A stretch of DNA of 64,000 bases. Origin: Myxococcales bacterium. GTDB lineage: Bacteria > Lernaellota > Lernaellaia > Lernaellales > Lernaellaceae. Positions 19,214-31,545 of the stretch are shown here, in pieces; position 1 is the first letter of the stretch, and each line of letters begins with the position of its first letter. The position numbers were made by a program, and so were the translations under genes. The stretch covers positions 1 through 64,000 of the forward strand of contig JAAYVF010000079.1 in assembly GCA_012517325.1 (NCBI GenBank). The letters run 5' to 3'. Under the pieces are notes generated by a model that made no database searches, was not told where the DNA came from, and was given only the letters and a program-made list of their open reading frames with translations.

Positions 19214-21340
19214 CTATCCGGCGACGATCAGGGCGTCCACGGCGATGGGTCTGCCGTCGACGACGATCAGCGGATTGATGTCGATTTCGGCGATTTCCGG
19301 ATGCTCGAGCGCCAACCGTCCGACGCCGAGCAGAATGTCGGCCAGAATTTCCCGGTCGACCGCCGGCCGGCCCCGCAACGCGCCGTAAACGTGCCGTAGC
19401 TTCAAATCGTCGAGCATGGCCACGGCTTCCGCCCGGTCGAACGGAGCGACGCGGAACGTCACGTCGCGGATCGCCTCGGTGAAAATTCCCCCGGCGCCGA
19501 GCATGACGCAGGGGCCGAACCCGGGGAACCGCGTCAGGCCGACGACCAATTCGCGGCCGCCGCACAGCATCTCGGAAACCAGCAGGGGCGCGGCGGGAAA
19601 TTGCTCGCGGATTTTTTCGGCGGCGTTTTGCACCTCGGCCGCCGACCGCAGATCGAGCCACACCAGGCCCGCCTCGGTTTTGTGCGCGACACCGGGCGGC
19701 AATCCCTTGACGGCCACCGGGTAGCCCAACCGATCGGCGATCCGCACGGCGTCGGCAACCTCCGCCGCCAGTTCCTCGCGCGGCAGCGGCACCCCGTATT
19801 CCGCGAGCAAGCGCTTCGCCTCGTATTCATTACGCGGAGCGACGGATGCCCGCTCTGTGACCGCCGGCGTCTCGGTCGCGGCCCGGTCCGCGCGCCGCCG
19901 CGCGCGGATTTGCGCGGAATCGGCCAGGGCCGCCATCGCGGCGACGGCCCGTTCGGGCGAACTGAACAGCGGCACCCCGTGCTCGCGGAACGTTTCGGCC
20001 GCATGGTCGACGCGCAAAAAAGTGGAAGCGACCAGCGGCTTGCCCGTTTGCGCGGGCAAGACCAGCAGGCGATCAAGGTCGAACTCGAGCATCTTCAAAA
20101 ATTCGGGCGGCGCGCCGCCGGCCAGCGATCCCATGTTGTCGATGATCATTTTCGCGAAGCCGGTGTCCATCATGCCGTGCACCAGAATGCCGTCGATTTC
20201 CTCGGCGCCGAAGAGGATTTCCGGCAGGTGTTTGACGAAGCTCTCGCTCTCGATGATGAACGTCAGGTCGACCGGATTCTTCACCGAGGCCGTCGCGACG
20301 ACGTGCGGCCGCAGCTTCTCCTGCAATTCCGCGCTGAATTCCGTCACCGTCAACCCGGCCTTGTCGCAGGCATCGGCCATCGAGGCGGCGGGACCGCCGG
20401 AGTGCGTCAGGATCGCCATCCGCCGGCCGCGCGGCGGCGGCATGTTGGCCAGCGCATGGCCCCAGTCGAACATTTCCTGCACCGACCGCGCCCGCAGAAC
20501 GCCGGCCTGCGCGAAAATGCCGTCGAACAGGGCGTCGGGGCCGCCGAGCGAGGCGGTGTGAGAGCGCACCGAACGCCGCCCGGCCTCGCTGCCGCCGGCG
20601 TAAAGCGCGACGATCGGCTTTTCGCGGGCCACGCGGCGCGCGGTTTCGACGAACTCCCGGCCGCGGTTGATGCCCTCGAGGTACAGCGCGATCGCCTTCG
20701 TGTGCGGATCGGCCCCGAGATGATCCAGGCCGTCCACCACGTCGATGTCCAGCGAGTTGCCGACGCTGATCGCCTGGCTGTAACGGATGCCGCGCTCGCG
20801 CAGGTAGGCCATCGTTTGCGCGACGTAGGTGCCGCTCTGGCTGATCAACCCCAGGTGACCCGGCTGGTCCAGGTAGGGCGCCACCGTCATGTTCATTTTG
20901 GCGTGCGTATTGAGGATGCCGATGCAATTCGGGCCGACGAACCGGATCCCGTGCCGCCGGGTGATTTCCAGCAGCTCTTTTTGCAGCGCCTCGCCGTCCG
21001 CGCCGACTTCCGCGAAACCGGCGGTGACGATGACCGCGTAACGCACGCCCCGCTCGCCCAAGGCGTCGAGCAAGGGCAGCGTGATCCGGGACGGCGTCAC
21101 CAACAGCGCCACCTCCGGCGCCTCGGGCAGGGCTTCCGGACTCGGGTAGGTCGGCCGGCCGAGCACCTGTTTTTCGGTCGGATGCAACAGATAGACCGGT
21201 CCGGCGAAGCCGGAGTTGAGCAGACTGAGGGCTTGAATGGCGCCCATCTTGACGATGCTGTTGCTGGCGCCCGCGACGACGACCGACTGCGGATTCATGA
21301 TCGTCGTCAACGGATTGATTCGCTGTTCCGTCTGATGCAC
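19214..21340 (-). CDS. Acetate/acyl--CoA ligase (ADP-forming), fused alpha and beta subunits
   Basis: 708 residues with the fused order: CoA-binding Rossmann domain (VVVAGASNSIVKMGA), succinyl-CoA-synthetase-like flavodoxin domains, and a C-terminal ATP-grasp domain starting near NEYEAKRLLAEYGVPLP. The phosphorylated active-site His is in SHTASLGG (His261). It interconverts an acyl-CoA, ADP and phosphate with the free acid, CoA and ATP, conserving energy at the end of fermentation or amino acid oxidation, or working in reverse to activate acids. Whether the substrate is acetate, propionate or an aryl acid cannot be read here. It is transcribed alone. Confidence 0.88.
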   Translation of the reverse strand: MHQTEQRINPLTTIMNPQSVVVAGASNSIVKMGAIQALSLLNSGFAGPVYLLHPTEKQVLGRPTYPSPEALPEAPEVALLVTPSRITLPLLDALGERGVRYAVIVTAGFAEVGADGEALQKELLEITRRHGIRFVGPNCIGILNTHAKMNMTVAPYLDQPGHLGLISQSGTYVAQTMAYLRERGIRYSQAISVGNSLDIDVVDGLDHLGADPHTKAIALYLEGINRGREFVETARRVAREKPIVALYAGGSEAGRRSVRSHTASLGGPDALFDGIFAQAGVLRARSVQEMFDWGHALANMPPPRGRRMAILTHSGGPAASMADACDKAGLTVTEFSAELQEKLRPHVVATASVKNPVDLTFIIESESFVKHLPEILFGAEEIDGILVHGMMDTGFAKMIIDNMGSLAGGAPPEFLKMLEFDLDRLLVLPAQTGKPLVASTFLRVDHAAETFREHGVPLFSSPERAVAAMAALADSAQIRARRRADRAATETPAVTERASVAPRNEYEAKRLLAEYGVPLPREELAAEVADAVRIADRLGYPVAVKGLPPGVAHKTEAGLVWLDLRSAAEVQNAAEKIREQFPAAPLLVSEMLCGGRELVVGLTRFPGFGPCVMLGAGGIFTEAIRDVTFRVAPFDRAEAVAMLDDLKLRHVYGALRGRPAVDREILADILLGVGRLALEHPEIAEIDINPLIVVDGRPIAVDALIVAG

Positions 21341-21411
21341 GTTGTACTCCCGCGTTGTCCAACCGCTAAATCATTAATCGCTCGGCATTAACGCAGCAAC
21401 TGGAACGAGAT

Positions 21412-21837
21412 TCAAGCAGGTTTCCGGGCCAGGTGATTTTGCACCTTCAGGCCGACGAAGGCGGTCAACAGGCAAACCGTCCCGCCCAGCAGCGTATCGA
21501 TCGGCACCAACCGCCAGGGCCAGAAGCGCAGGAGGGAATAATTGGTCAGGTCATAGGCCCCGTAAACGATCACCCCGTAGAGAATCGCTTTGGCGAGGAT
21601 TGGTCGGGGTTCGGCCTTTTCGCCGAATCGCGGCAGGACGAAAACCTGAATCCCCAAAGGGATCAGCGCGGCAACCAGGAAAAACGTCCAGCCGATCAAG
21701 GCCACCCCATAGGCGTCGCGGCGCGTCAACGTACCGAGCGCCTCGAGGTAAAAATCGCGCATGAACAAGACGAGCCAGAGTATCTCGATCGACAAATAGG
21801 TGAGCACGAGAAACAGATACAATTTGATCGCGCGCAC
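21412..21837 (-). CDS. DUF2177 family small membrane protein
   Basis: 141 residues with four predicted membrane helices (about 6-26, 45-68, 82-102 and 108-130). The KLYLFLVLTYLSIEILWL start, an internal YGAYDLTNYSLLRFWPW block and the LLGGTVCLLTAF end agree with the DUF2177 family as I know it. Function is unknown. It is divergent from the DUF2804 gene. Confidence 0.75.
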   Translation of the reverse strand: MRAIKLYLFLVLTYLSIEILWLVLFMRDFYLEALGTLTRRDAYGVALIGWTFFLVAALIPLGIQVFVLPRFGEKAEPRPILAKAILYGVIVYGAYDLTNYSLLRFWPWRLVPIDTLLGGTVCLLTAFVGLKVQNHLARKPA

Positions 21838-22012
21838 GGCATTCCTCCCACGGCTTGATCGATTCGCTGTCTCCCGCGCCTACTATATACTCGGAAAGCG
21901 CCTCGCGTCATCCGCCCTCCCCAACCATCCCTCCGATTGCAGGGACCAGGTGCTTCCGCCGTATCGCCGTGTTATGCTTGGGTGTTCATTGCATCCATTG
22001 CGAGGAGAAACG

Positions 22013-23068
22013 ATGTCTCGTCCCATGAAAGATACCCCGGCGCGGATGGTGGAAAACGGACGGATGGTCGAGTTCGGACATTTCCGGACGCCGTTTCGGA
22101 CCCTCAATATCCTGGAAGCCGACATTTTCGGCATCGGCGGGCTGGCCTCCAAGCTGGTCAACCCGTTCCGTCTGAAGGAATGGCAGCATTTCGCCGTGTT
22201 CGGCCCCGACCTGCTGCTGACGTTCGTCGTGCTCAACACCCACTACCTGAGCAATTCGTTCTGCTATTTCGTCGACCGGCCTAGCGGCCAAATGACCGAA
22301 TACCATCGCGACGCGCCGCCCTTCACCGCGCGACTGGCGCGCGAACTGTGGAACGACGAATGCCGTTTTAAGCAGTCGGGATACCGGATCGACGTCCGCA
22401 ACCGGCTCGAACAGGGACGGCACGAGGCGTCGATCGACATCCGGGGCGCGGGCGGCAAGCCGGGCCTTCAAGCCGACCTCGAAATGCTCGCCGACCTGAA
22501 CCGTTACCAACCTCTGATCGTCGCGCTGAAACTGGCGCCGAACCGGCCCGCCTATTCGCACAAGATGGCCTGCCCCGTGCGCGGCCGCGTCCGCGTCGGC
22601 GATCGCGAGATCACGCTGGACGAAAAGCGCCACCTCGTGCTGATCGACGTGCACAAGGCCTACTATCCCTACCAAATGGCCTGGACCTGGGCGTCGGGCG
22701 CGGGTTTCGACGAGCAAGGCCGCGTGGTGGGCTTCAACCTGACCCACAACGTGATCAAGGACGACGAGGAAAACAACGAAAACGGCCTCTGGGTCGGCGA
22801 CCGGCTGTCGATGTACGCGGCGGCCCGCTTCACTTTCGACCAAGCCAAGGTGACCGCACCCTGGCGGATCGAGACAACCGACGGGCGCTGCAAACTCGAC
22901 TTTCATCCGGAGGGCGAACGGGCCGGGAAAATCAACCTGGGCGTCGTTTATTCCGATTATCACCAGCCTTTCGGGGTTTTTCGCGGCCAGGCGACCGACG
23001 ACGAGGGCCGGGTGCACGAAATCCGCGACTACTTCGGCGTCACCGAATTTCATCGCGCGCGGTTCTAG
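22013..23068 (+). CDS. DUF2804 family protein
   Basis: 351 residues from the ATG preceded by a GAGGAG ribosome-binding site; an open frame extends upstream to 21800 but lacks a good start signal. The sequence is a beta-rich soluble protein with the GFDEQGRVVGFNLTHNV and RWRIET-like segments characteristic of DUF2804. No catalytic motif is evident and no export signal is seen. It ends in TAG and is followed immediately by a string of hairpins. Bacterial members have no established function known to me. Confidence 0.75.
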   Translation: MSRPMKDTPARMVENGRMVEFGHFRTPFRTLNILEADIFGIGGLASKLVNPFRLKEWQHFAVFGPDLLLTFVVLNTHYLSNSFCYFVDRPSGQMTEYHRDAPPFTARLARELWNDECRFKQSGYRIDVRNRLEQGRHEASIDIRGAGGKPGLQADLEMLADLNRYQPLIVALKLAPNRPAYSHKMACPVRGRVRVGDREITLDEKRHLVLIDVHKAYYPYQMAWTWASGAGFDEQGRVVGFNLTHNVIKDDEENNENGLWVGDRLSMYAAARFTFDQAKVTAPWRIETTDGRCKLDFHPEGERAGKINLGVVYSDYHQPFGVFRGQATDDEGRVHEIRDYFGVTEFHRARF

Positions 23069-23213
23069 CCGGGTGTTGAAAAACACTCGGCGTGCGATCC
23101 AGGGATGGATCGCCATTTTCGGCGACTTCCGTAGTTGCCGAAAATGAAGCGAAATCAAAACCACGCTTCTTATTGAGCGCGGTTGAAAAAGACCAGGACG
23201 GCCTTTTTCAGCC
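23069..23213. repeat. Cluster of four consecutive hairpins (structured intergenic repeat)
   Basis: Directly after a stop codon lie four stem-loops nearly end to end. 23069-23090: CCGGGTGTT paired with AACACTCGG, GAAA loop. 23094-23113: GCGATCC with GGATCGC. 23114-23146: CATTTTCGGC with GCCGAAAATG. 23181-23213: a 14 bp stem, GGTTGAAAAAGACC with GGCCTTTTTCAGCC, with two G-U pairs. TTGAAAAA opens the unit and TTTTTCA closes it, a pattern I recall from dispersed intergenic repeats of some deltaproteobacteria. It may also stop transcription of the DUF2804 gene. It contains no open frame of note. Confidence 0.65.
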
Positions 23214-23248
23214 GCCTGCCAGATTCGCCGCTCCGTCGCGCTTTTTGC

Positions 23249-23276
23249 TTGTCATCGACCGCCGGATGTTTAATAC
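23249..23276 (+). promoter_or_regulatory. Possible promoter for gltBD
   Basis: TTGTCA at 23249-23254 and TAATAC at 23271-23276 are 16 bp apart. Transcription would start near 23282, right at the 5' foot of the first stem of the leader RNA. Confidence 0.45.
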
Positions 23277-23279
23277 TCG

Positions 23280-23373
23280 ACCGGTGCAGCCGTAAGTCCG
23301 GTGCGGACCCCCTTCATTTGACTGTCTGATCGTTCGGGCGACCTCTGACGAGGATCAGCCGGGGGGTCTTTTT
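23280..23373 (+). promoter_or_regulatory. Structured gltB leader ending in an intrinsic terminator (candidate attenuator or riboswitch)
   Basis: A first hairpin pairs ACCGG (23280-23284) with CCGGT (23298-23302). A terminator-like stem pairs GACCCCC (23306-23312) with GGGGGTC (23362-23368), followed at once by five Ts (23369-23373), 22 bases before the gltB ATG. Inside it a second stem pairs CTGATC (23326-23331) with GATCAG (23353-23358) around a small CCTC/GAGG hairpin. A terminator between a promoter and its gene implies conditional read-through. It does not match the glutamine riboswitch or other classes I can recall, and no leader peptide is obvious. Confidence 0.55.
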
Positions 23374-23395
23374 CTATTATGGAACCAAAAGCGCA

Positions 23396-27935
<4,540 letters not shown>

Positions 27936-27943
<8 letters not shown>

Positions 27944-29357
27944 AGCCGATGGTTTTCTGCACTACTCCCGCCAGGATCCGAGCAAAAAGCCGGTCCGCGA
28001 ACGCCTCGGCTCGTTCGCCGAGTTCGAAGTGCCCCTCGCGCCCGAACGCCTGCACGAGCAAGCGAACCGTTGCATGGATTGCGGCATTCCGTTTTGCCAC
28101 AATTTCGGCTGCCCCGTCGGCAACCGCATCCCGGAGTGGATCGACGCCGTTTATCGCGGGCGCTGGCGGCGGGCCGCCGACCTGCTGCATTCGACGATCA
28201 ACTTCCCCGAGATCACCGGCCGGATTTGCCCGGCGCCCTGCGAGGCGGCCTGCACGCTGGCGATCAACCAGCCCGCGGTGACGATCCGCCACCTCGAAAT
28301 GCAGATCGCCGAACGCGCCTTCCGCGAAGGCTGGCTCGACCCCGAACCCGCCGCCGAGCGCACCGGCGCGAAGGTCGCGGTGATCGGTTCCGGCCCCGCC
28401 GGCCTGACGGCGGCCCAGCAATTGGCGCGGGCCGGGCACGATGTCACCCTGTTCGAAAAGAGCGACCGCCTGGGCGGACTGCTGCGTTACGGCGTCCCCG
28501 ATTTCAAGCTCGACAAAGCGGTGCTCGATCGCCGGCTCGCCCAACTGGCGGGCGAAGGCGTCGTCTTCGAAACCGGCGTCAACGTCGGCGTCGATCTTTC
28601 CGCCCACTATCTGCGGCGCGGTTTCCAGGCCATCGTGCTCACCGTCGGCAGCGGGCAACCGCGCGACCTGGCCGTGCCGGGCCGCGATCTGCAGGGCATT
28701 TGTTTCGCCCTGCCGTATCTCACCCAGCAGAATCGTCGGAACACCGGCGACGATCTCGCCCCCGAAAGCGTCGTCACCGCCACCGGCAGGCACGTTGTCG
28801 TAATCGGCGGCGGCGATACCGGCGCGGATTGCATCGGCACCGCCAACCGGCAGGGCGCCGCCTCGGTTACGCAACTGGAAATTCTGCCCGAACCGCCCGC
28901 CGAGCGCCCCGCCGACAATCCCTGGCCGACCTGGCCGCGGATCAAACGCGAATCGTCGTCGCACGAGGAAGGCTGCCGGCGGTTGTGGGGCGTTCAGACC
29001 AAGGCGTTTTTCGGCTTCGACGGGTCGCTCGAGGGGCTGCGCGTCGCCCGGGTGGAATGGTCTCCCGATCGGCGTTCCTGCCAGGAGATCCCCGACAGCG
29101 AATTCGAGATCCGCGCCGATCTGGTGCTGCTCGCGATGGGCTTTTTGCACGTCGCGCACGAACGGCTCGTCGCCGATCTGTCGCTGGAACTCGACGCGCG
29201 CGGCAACCTGCGGGTGGATCGGAACAACCGGACATCCCAACCCGGGGTCTACGCCGCCGGCGATGCCGTGCTGGGCCCCTCCTTGGTCGTCCGGGCGTTC
29301 CACGACGGCCGTTTGACCGCCGCCGCGGTCGACCGTTACCTGCGCGGCGAGGATTGA
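27936..29357 (+). CDS. gltD: Glutamate synthase small subunit (GOGAT beta)
   Basis: 473 residues. The N-terminal Cys clusters CMDCGIPFCHNFGCPVGN and ICPAPCEAAC hold two 4Fe-4S centres. VIGSGPAGLTAAQQLARAG is the FAD-binding loop near residue 150, and VIGGGDTGADCIGT near 290 binds NADPH; the C-terminal GVYAAGDAVLGPSLVV block completes the FAD site. It oxidises NADPH and passes electrons to GltB. The ATG lies inside the end of gltB, so the two are made together at equal levels. Confidence 0.97.
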
Positions 29358-29366
29358 CCACCAACG

Positions 29367-29400
29367 AAAAAAGGCTCGTCCGCCCGAAGGCCAACGAGCC
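29367..29400 (-). terminator. Intrinsic terminator of the Tudor-like gene
   Basis: GGCTCGT (29373-29379) and ACGAGCC (29394-29400) form a perfect 7 bp stem. Read on the minus strand it is followed by six Ts (29372-29367), just after the minus-strand gene that ends at 29420. On the plus strand no T-run follows, so it would serve gltD only weakly. Confidence 0.7.
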
Positions 29401-29419
29401 CTGGCCGTCGTAAAACAAA

Positions 29420-29812
29420 TTACCGCAAGCGAATCTGCGCCAATTTCACTTTGCCGTTGTCACCGTCATCGAAATGAATGGAATAGTCGCCGCCGGCGAT
29501 CGCCGACACCGTTCCCGGATAATATTTCTGGTCGCTCCATTGGGCCAGCACCTTGGTTCCGACCTTCACCTGGGCCGCGGGCGGCACGACATCCTTGGCG
29601 ATCTGCGCGGGTGTGCAGCATTTCTGATCGCCGTCGTCGAACGCGATATGCCAGCCGCCCTGGCAGGACTTGTCGATTTTACCGTGATACCAGCCGTTGG
29701 CGCTCCATTCCGCGTAAACCACATCGCCGACTTTCAACGCCCCCGCCGCGACCGCGTAGCCGGCCGCCAACCCCAACAAGACCACCAAGGAAACGAAGAC
29801 CATTTTTCTCAT
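29420..29812 (-). CDS. Secreted protein with two Tudor/agenet-like repeats
   Basis: 130 residues from the ATG preceded by AAAGGGGGCGG; a longer frame reaching 29953 lacks a start signal. A signal peptide (residues 1-23, ending AVAAG) leads to two homologous units of about 50 residues. The first runs LKVGDVVYAEWSANGWYHGKI then HIAFDDGD. The second runs VKVGTKVLAQWSDQKYYPGTV then IHFDDGD. The pattern (V-G-x-x-V-x-A-x-W, G-x-[IV], [IH]-x-F-D-D-G-D) is a small beta-barrel like eukaryotic Tudor or agenet domains. A CC pair in the first unit could form a disulfide. The ligand is unknown, and the location makes histone-like methyl-lysine binding unlikely. It has its own terminator. Confidence 0.65.
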   Translation of the reverse strand: MRKMVFVSLVVLLGLAAGYAVAAGALKVGDVVYAEWSANGWYHGKIDKSCQGGWHIAFDDGDQKCCTPAQIAKDVVPPAAQVKVGTKVLAQWSDQKYYPGTVSAIAGGDYSIHFDDGDNGKVKLAQIRLR

Positions 29813-30030
29813 TTTCCGCCCCCTTTCGATTAGTGGATGGACGTCTCGGAAAAAAGCAACCGCGCTTTTCTCTTTAAAAAGATACTGACGGATACGGACC
29901 GAATTGACCGTACCATGGAAATACTCCTGCCGCCAATCATTAAGCGAGGACATTTTACCGGTGTTGAATAATTCGCTTGCTTATATTTTGTATGCGTATA
30001 TTATGGATTCATACTTTTATGGACGTTCCC

Positions 30031-30486
30031 ATGAACCAGAACATCATACCAACAGAATGCCCCTATTACTTGATTTCGCGCGTGTCGCTGACCGTCGCCG
30101 CCGCTCTGAAAACCGATTTGACGGCCGCCGATCTTGAGCACGTCAAACCGGCCTATCTTGGCGTTTTAATGGCCCTTTGGCTCGAGGAAGGGCTGAAAAC
30201 CAACGAGTTGGGCCGCCGCTCCGGCCTGGAACCGTCGACCATGACGGGCCTGTTGGACCGGATGGAACGCGACGGTTTTCTGATCCGCCGGGCGGACCCG
30301 GAGGATCGGCGGGCTCAGCTCATCGAACTGACCGATCTGGGACGCGGCATCCGCCGGGAGGTCACCGAGGTGGTGACGAAAACCATCGCGCGGATGTTCG
30401 CCGGCATTCCGGAAACGGATCTGGCTCATTTGAAAGAAACCCTCCGGGCCGTTTTGGCCAATCAACCGGCGAAAGGAGAATCATGA
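30031..30486 (+). CDS. MarR family transcriptional regulator
   Basis: 151 residues from the ATG at 30031 (MNQNIIPTECPYY); in-frame ATGs at 30019 and earlier are possible. The winged helix-turn-helix reads LKTNELGRRSGLEPSTMTGLLDRMERDGFLIRRADPEDRRAQLI, with the wing Asp-Arg-Arg. The 5' flank is A/T-rich and may hold its promoter and operator, but no clean palindrome is visible. Its stop overlaps the ATG of the first dehydratase subunit (ATGA at 30483), so it most likely controls that pair. Confidence 0.85.
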   Translation: MNQNIIPTECPYYLISRVSLTVAAALKTDLTAADLEHVKPAYLGVLMALWLEEGLKTNELGRRSGLEPSTMTGLLDRMERDGFLIRRADPEDRRAQLIELTDLGRGIRREVTEVVTKTIARMFAGIPETDLAHLKETLRAVLANQPAKGES

Positions 30487-31541
30487 ACACCTGCGCCGCA
30501 TCGGCCATCGGTTATGCCTGCGCGTACACACCCCTGCCGCTGCTGGACGCCTTCGGCTTCGCCGCGCATCGTTTGCTGCCCATCGGCGACTGGCCGGATC
30601 AGGCGGGCCAGCTATTGCACGAAAATCTTTGCCCGCACGTCAAGCGCCTGCTCGATCGCGGACTGGCCGGCGACCTGCCGCCCCTGGCCGGAATGGTTTT
30701 CATGGCCAGTTGCGACGCCATGCGCCGCCTGGCGGACGCCTGGAAAAAAGCGCGGCCCGACGATCGGATCGTGCTGGTCGATCTGCCGGTGGCCGCCGAC
30801 GAGCACTCGATCGCGTTTCTGGCCGCCGAGTTGCGGCGATTGGCGGAAACGTTGGCCGAATGGAGCGGCCGGAGCTTCGATCCGGCGGAACTGAAACGCG
30901 GCATCGCGAGCTATAACGAGTTGGCGGCGCTGGCCGAAACGTTGCGCGCCGGATTGCGCGCCGGCACGCTCGCCGGCGGCGCCGCGCGGAATCAGGCCTT
31001 GCTTCGTTTGGCGATGACGCGGCCGCGTGATGAAGCCCTGACCGCCTTTCGCCAGGCCGCGGCCGAGGCGCCCGCCCAGGAAACGGCCGCCGGCGCGGTG
31101 CCGGTATTGCTGTTCGGCAACGTCCTGCCGGACCCCGAAGCCCTGACCCTGTTCGAATCGTGCGGCGCCCGGGTGATCGCCGACGACGTTTGCACCGGCG
31201 GGCGCGCTTTTCACCGGATCGAACCCGGCGACTTCGCCGACGATCTGCATTGGCTGGCCCGCGCACTGCTGACGCGGCCGGCCTGCGCGCGCACGATGGA
31301 CCCCGCGCGGCCCGGGAAAATCGCCCCCGACCTCGTGCGGGCCGCTCGCGAATGCGGCGCTCGCGGTGTCATCGGGCACGTTCTCAAGTTCTGCGACCCT
31401 TACCTGGCGCGCCTGCCCGCGATTCGGGAGGCGCTGCGCGAAGCCGGCCTGCCGCTGCTCCTTCTGGAAGGCGATTGCACGCTGGGCGCCATCGGGCAGC
31501 AACGGACCCGGATCGAGGCTTTCGTCGAAATGTTGGGGTGA
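30483..31541 (+). CDS. 2-hydroxyacyl-CoA dehydratase family subunit (HgdB/BcrB-like), first
   Basis: 352 residues from the ATG that overlaps the marR stop. Family landmarks are the YTPLPLLDAFGFAAHRLLPIG opening, a SCDAMRRLADAW block with a putative cluster-ligand Cys near residue 76, and the closing signature LKFCDPYLARLP then LEGDCTLGAIGQQRTRIEAF. These proteins hold 4Fe-4S clusters and remove water from 2-hydroxyacyl-CoA, or reduce aromatic acyl-CoA, by a ketyl-radical mechanism after one-electron activation by an ATP-dependent activator. No activator gene is present nearby. The substrate is unknown. Confidence 0.78.
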   Translation: MNTCAASAIGYACAYTPLPLLDAFGFAAHRLLPIGDWPDQAGQLLHENLCPHVKRLLDRGLAGDLPPLAGMVFMASCDAMRRLADAWKKARPDDRIVLVDLPVAADEHSIAFLAAELRRLAETLAEWSGRSFDPAELKRGIASYNELAALAETLRAGLRAGTLAGGAARNQALLRLAMTRPRDEALTAFRQAAAEAPAQETAAGAVPVLLFGNVLPDPEALTLFESCGARVIADDVCTGGRAFHRIEPGDFADDLHWLARALLTRPACARTMDPARPGKIAPDLVRAARECGARGVIGHVLKFCDPYLARLPAIREALREAGLPLLLLEGDCTLGAIGQQRTRIEAFVEMLG

Positions 31542-31545
31542 ACTC

